Part shown: piece by piece, positions 19,900 to 21,108 of the stretch | Numbering within the stretch: position 1 is the first letter of the stretch | Layout of the letters: every line of letters begins with the position of its first letter | Origin: a virus | Strand: one strand, 5' to 3' | Length of the DNA: 21,108 bases | IMG/VR virus record: IMGVR_UViG_3300046535_000261 | Coordinates: 1-21,108 of that record | The notes under the pieces: model-generated | What the model saw: the letters and a program-made list of their open reading frames with translations, nothing else | What the model was told of the DNA's origin: nothing | Database searches by the model: none | Translations under genes and position numbers: made by a program

Positions 19900-20996
19900 G
19901 GTTGCGGCTCCTTGTCGGCGTCGAGAATACTTCTAGCAAGAGATGCTAGACCATAAGCAAGACCGCACGCGTGCATGTCACGACGCAAGATAGCTTCGCG
20001 GATCGTTTCTGAGCAGACCAGAAGTGGCACGCCTGCCGACTCCTGCGCACGCTCAGGCGTAGGGGCGGCAATTACACGGCTCAAAATGCGCACCGCGTTT
20101 TCCATGTTATCCGGGTGTTTCAAAGGCTCCAGCGCAACAATTTGATGAACAAGAGTTCGCATCCCAGTTACATCCGGCGTAGGGGCGGTGTAGAGCGGCT
20201 GAACTTCGATAACGCAACTTGCCAAATACGGAATCTGTTCAGGCCATTGCTTAGCGCAATTCAACGCTTCATGGTGCTGACAGAATGCCGCCCATTTCAT
20301 AATCGCATTCGGCCGCATAGCTACGACTCTCCACGCCACAGGCTGCGCCTCACGCGGTGCACACTCGGCTTGCACTTCTAGCCTCGACTCCCGAATGTCT
20401 TTCAGGCGCTGCTCGATGCACTTCTGCATTCCTGCGTTATCCTCTAAAACTCCGAAGTTGTACCCCGCCTTCATTCCGGCAATGTAGGTGCTGTCAACGC
20501 TGCGATCCGCACGCGGTGCGCACTCGCCGCATTCGCTATGCGCAGGTCCGCCGATGAATACGCGCCCGCAAGTGCTGCACTCGCATCCTCCGGGCATGCT
20601 TGACGCGCGATCACGCGGTGCGCACTCGGCTTGCGGGGCTGTGAGCTTCGGCCAGTCATCAAGACTTTCAGCGACGGCTCCGCCTTTCGTCGCGTACCAC
20701 TCAATCATTTCGCACACACGGCGCGTGGCAACGCGATCGTCGCGCTGGTCGTCGCGAGTCTGCGGATACATCTCACCGCGTCGCGCAGCTTCAGAGTCGA
20801 CAGCGCGAATCGCCTTCACCACGTCGCGCCACGCCACCGCCTCACCCTTGCCGCCATCGGCGCAGACCGACAGGGCGGCTCGGGCTTGCCATGCTTCCCA
20901 CATGACGCGTGCAGTGGTTGAGGTGAGGGGTAATCCGTGTGGCTTCTTGAACCAATCTTCGAAGCGTTCCCGCTCCGCGCTATTTCCGTTGGTCAT
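19896..20996 (-). CDS. Cys-containing early phage protein with repeated ECAPR motif
   Basis: A 366-residue protein; the ATG at 20996 is preferred over a GTG 60 nt upstream because the latter overlaps the previous gene's end and ERERFEDWFK soon after this ATG is a common N-terminus of phage early proteins (with VMWEAWQARA following). ECAPR occurs at 124-128, 158-162 and 211-215. Cys138, 140, 143, 156 and 159 (GGCECSTCGRVF then SECGEC) could form a zinc site. QPVAWRVVAM and IEVQPLYTAP resemble blocks repeated in phage and prophage proteins of Gram-negative bacteria with unknown role. The protein looks modular, made of short linked segments. It overlaps the next gene by four bases (GTGA). No function can be assigned. 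Confidence 0.72.
   Translation of the reverse strand: MTNGNSAERERFEDWFKKPHGLPLTSTTARVMWEAWQARAALSVCADGGKGEAVAWRDVVKAIRAVDSEAARRGEMYPQTRDDQRDDRVATRRVCEMIEWYATKGGAVAESLDDWPKLTAPQAECAPRDRASSMPGGCECSTCGRVFIGGPAHSECGECAPRADRSVDSTYIAGMKAGYNFGVLEDNAGMQKCIEQRLKDIRESRLEVQAECAPREAQPVAWRVVAMRPNAIMKWAAFCQHHEALNCAKQWPEQIPYLASCVIEVQPLYTAPTPDVTGMRTLVHQIVALEPLKHPDNMENAVRILSRVIAAPTPERAQESAGVPLLVCSETIREAILRRDMHACGLAYGLASLARSILDADKEPQP
20351..20627 (-). repeat. Three dispersed copies of a 16-bp sequence inside one gene
   Basis: CACGCGGTGCRCACTC lies at 20351-20366, 20510-20525 and 20612-20627 (R is A in the first copy and G in the others), all in the same frame and encoding ECAPR on the minus strand. Neighbouring bases are partly alike (an upstream T and a downstream GGCTTG in two copies), so the copies probably arose by duplication of longer segments. 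Confidence 0.85.
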
Positions 20997-21045
20997 GTCT
21001 TCAATCCTAGTAGGTGCGTGAGAGCGGCGGTCTTTGTGGGGTGGG

Positions 21046-21108
21046 TCATGCGCCACGGGCGCGAATCATCGCGTCGGCGTACTCGTAGGCCCTCTGCGCA
21101 GCTTCCTC
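21046..21108 (-). CDS. C-terminal end of an early phage protein (partial)
   Basis: The last 20 residues of a gene that starts to the right of the window: EEAAQRAYEYADAMIRARGA, ending at a TGA at 21046-21048. The AYEYADAMxxAR ending is common in small phage proteins of unknown function from Gram-negative hosts. It is read in the same direction as the following early-type genes and ends 49 nt before the ATG of the Cys-containing protein, so they probably share one transcript. Too little remains to assign a role. Confidence 0.6.
   Translation of the reverse strand, partial: EEAAQRAYEYADAMIRARGA

Noticed and set aside
1-21108. tRNA or rRNA genes
   Set aside because: No cloverleaf with a GTTCRA-type T arm and matching acceptor was recognised; GTTCAAAA at 18264-18282 lacks the surrounding stems.

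Overview
The window looks like part of the genome of a temperate short-tailed (podovirus-type) phage whose host is probably Burkholderia or a close relative. The evidence is a moderately GC-rich sequence; a podovirus-type virion module (scaffold end, an approximately 334-residue capsid protein, small cement-like protein, head-tail adaptor, tail nozzle, three large Gln/Ala/Gly-rich ejection-type proteins and a tail fibre); a T4-type lysozyme lysis cassette; and a lambda-type integrase with an excisionase. Capsid size and gene order recall the epsilon15/BPP-1/BcepC6B type of podophage. That placement is from memory of the families, not from a search.

Layout. Positions 2-12837 (+) hold the virion assembly operon, with tightly packed and often overlapping genes. 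A free-standing HNH homing-type endonuclease (1407-1868) sits between the capsid and cement-like genes, and a strong intrinsic terminator (2189-2215) separates capsid genes from tail genes. The gene at 5986-7686 encodes an unusual repeat protein built from seven 14-residue units and seven 7-residue units. It ends in a short peptidase S74-like (intramolecular chaperone) segment. The operon closes at a terminator at 12931-12956. A second HNH-type endonuclease (12958-13572) lies on the opposite strand, with a possible 48-residue membrane peptide downstream of it.

Positions 13630-15392 (+) hold the tail fibre, a 58-residue companion and a terminator. Positions 15405-17287 (+) form the lysis region: a C-terminally anchored one-TM protein, a T4-like lysozyme lacking a signal peptide, a three-hydrophobic-segment holin-like protein and a Trp-rich membrane-associated protein. 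No Rz/Rz1 spanin pair is visible. A convergent gene (17271-17981, -) encodes an SGNH-type acyl-hydrolase lipoprotein, a plausible lysogenic-conversion gene.

Positions 17982-18283 are non-coding and hold several short direct and inverted repeats next to the 3' end of the integrase gene, where attP normally lies. From 18284 to the right end, everything is on the - strand and forms an early or recombination-type operon read leftward: an unidentified phage protein end, a Cys-containing repeat protein, a small coiled-coil protein, excisionase and integrase, coupled by short overlaps. The integrase 3' end faces phage lysis and conversion genes rather than host DNA. The region therefore has the arrangement of an intact phage genome, not of an integrated prophage end. 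All functional calls come from motif reading; no database comparison was possible.
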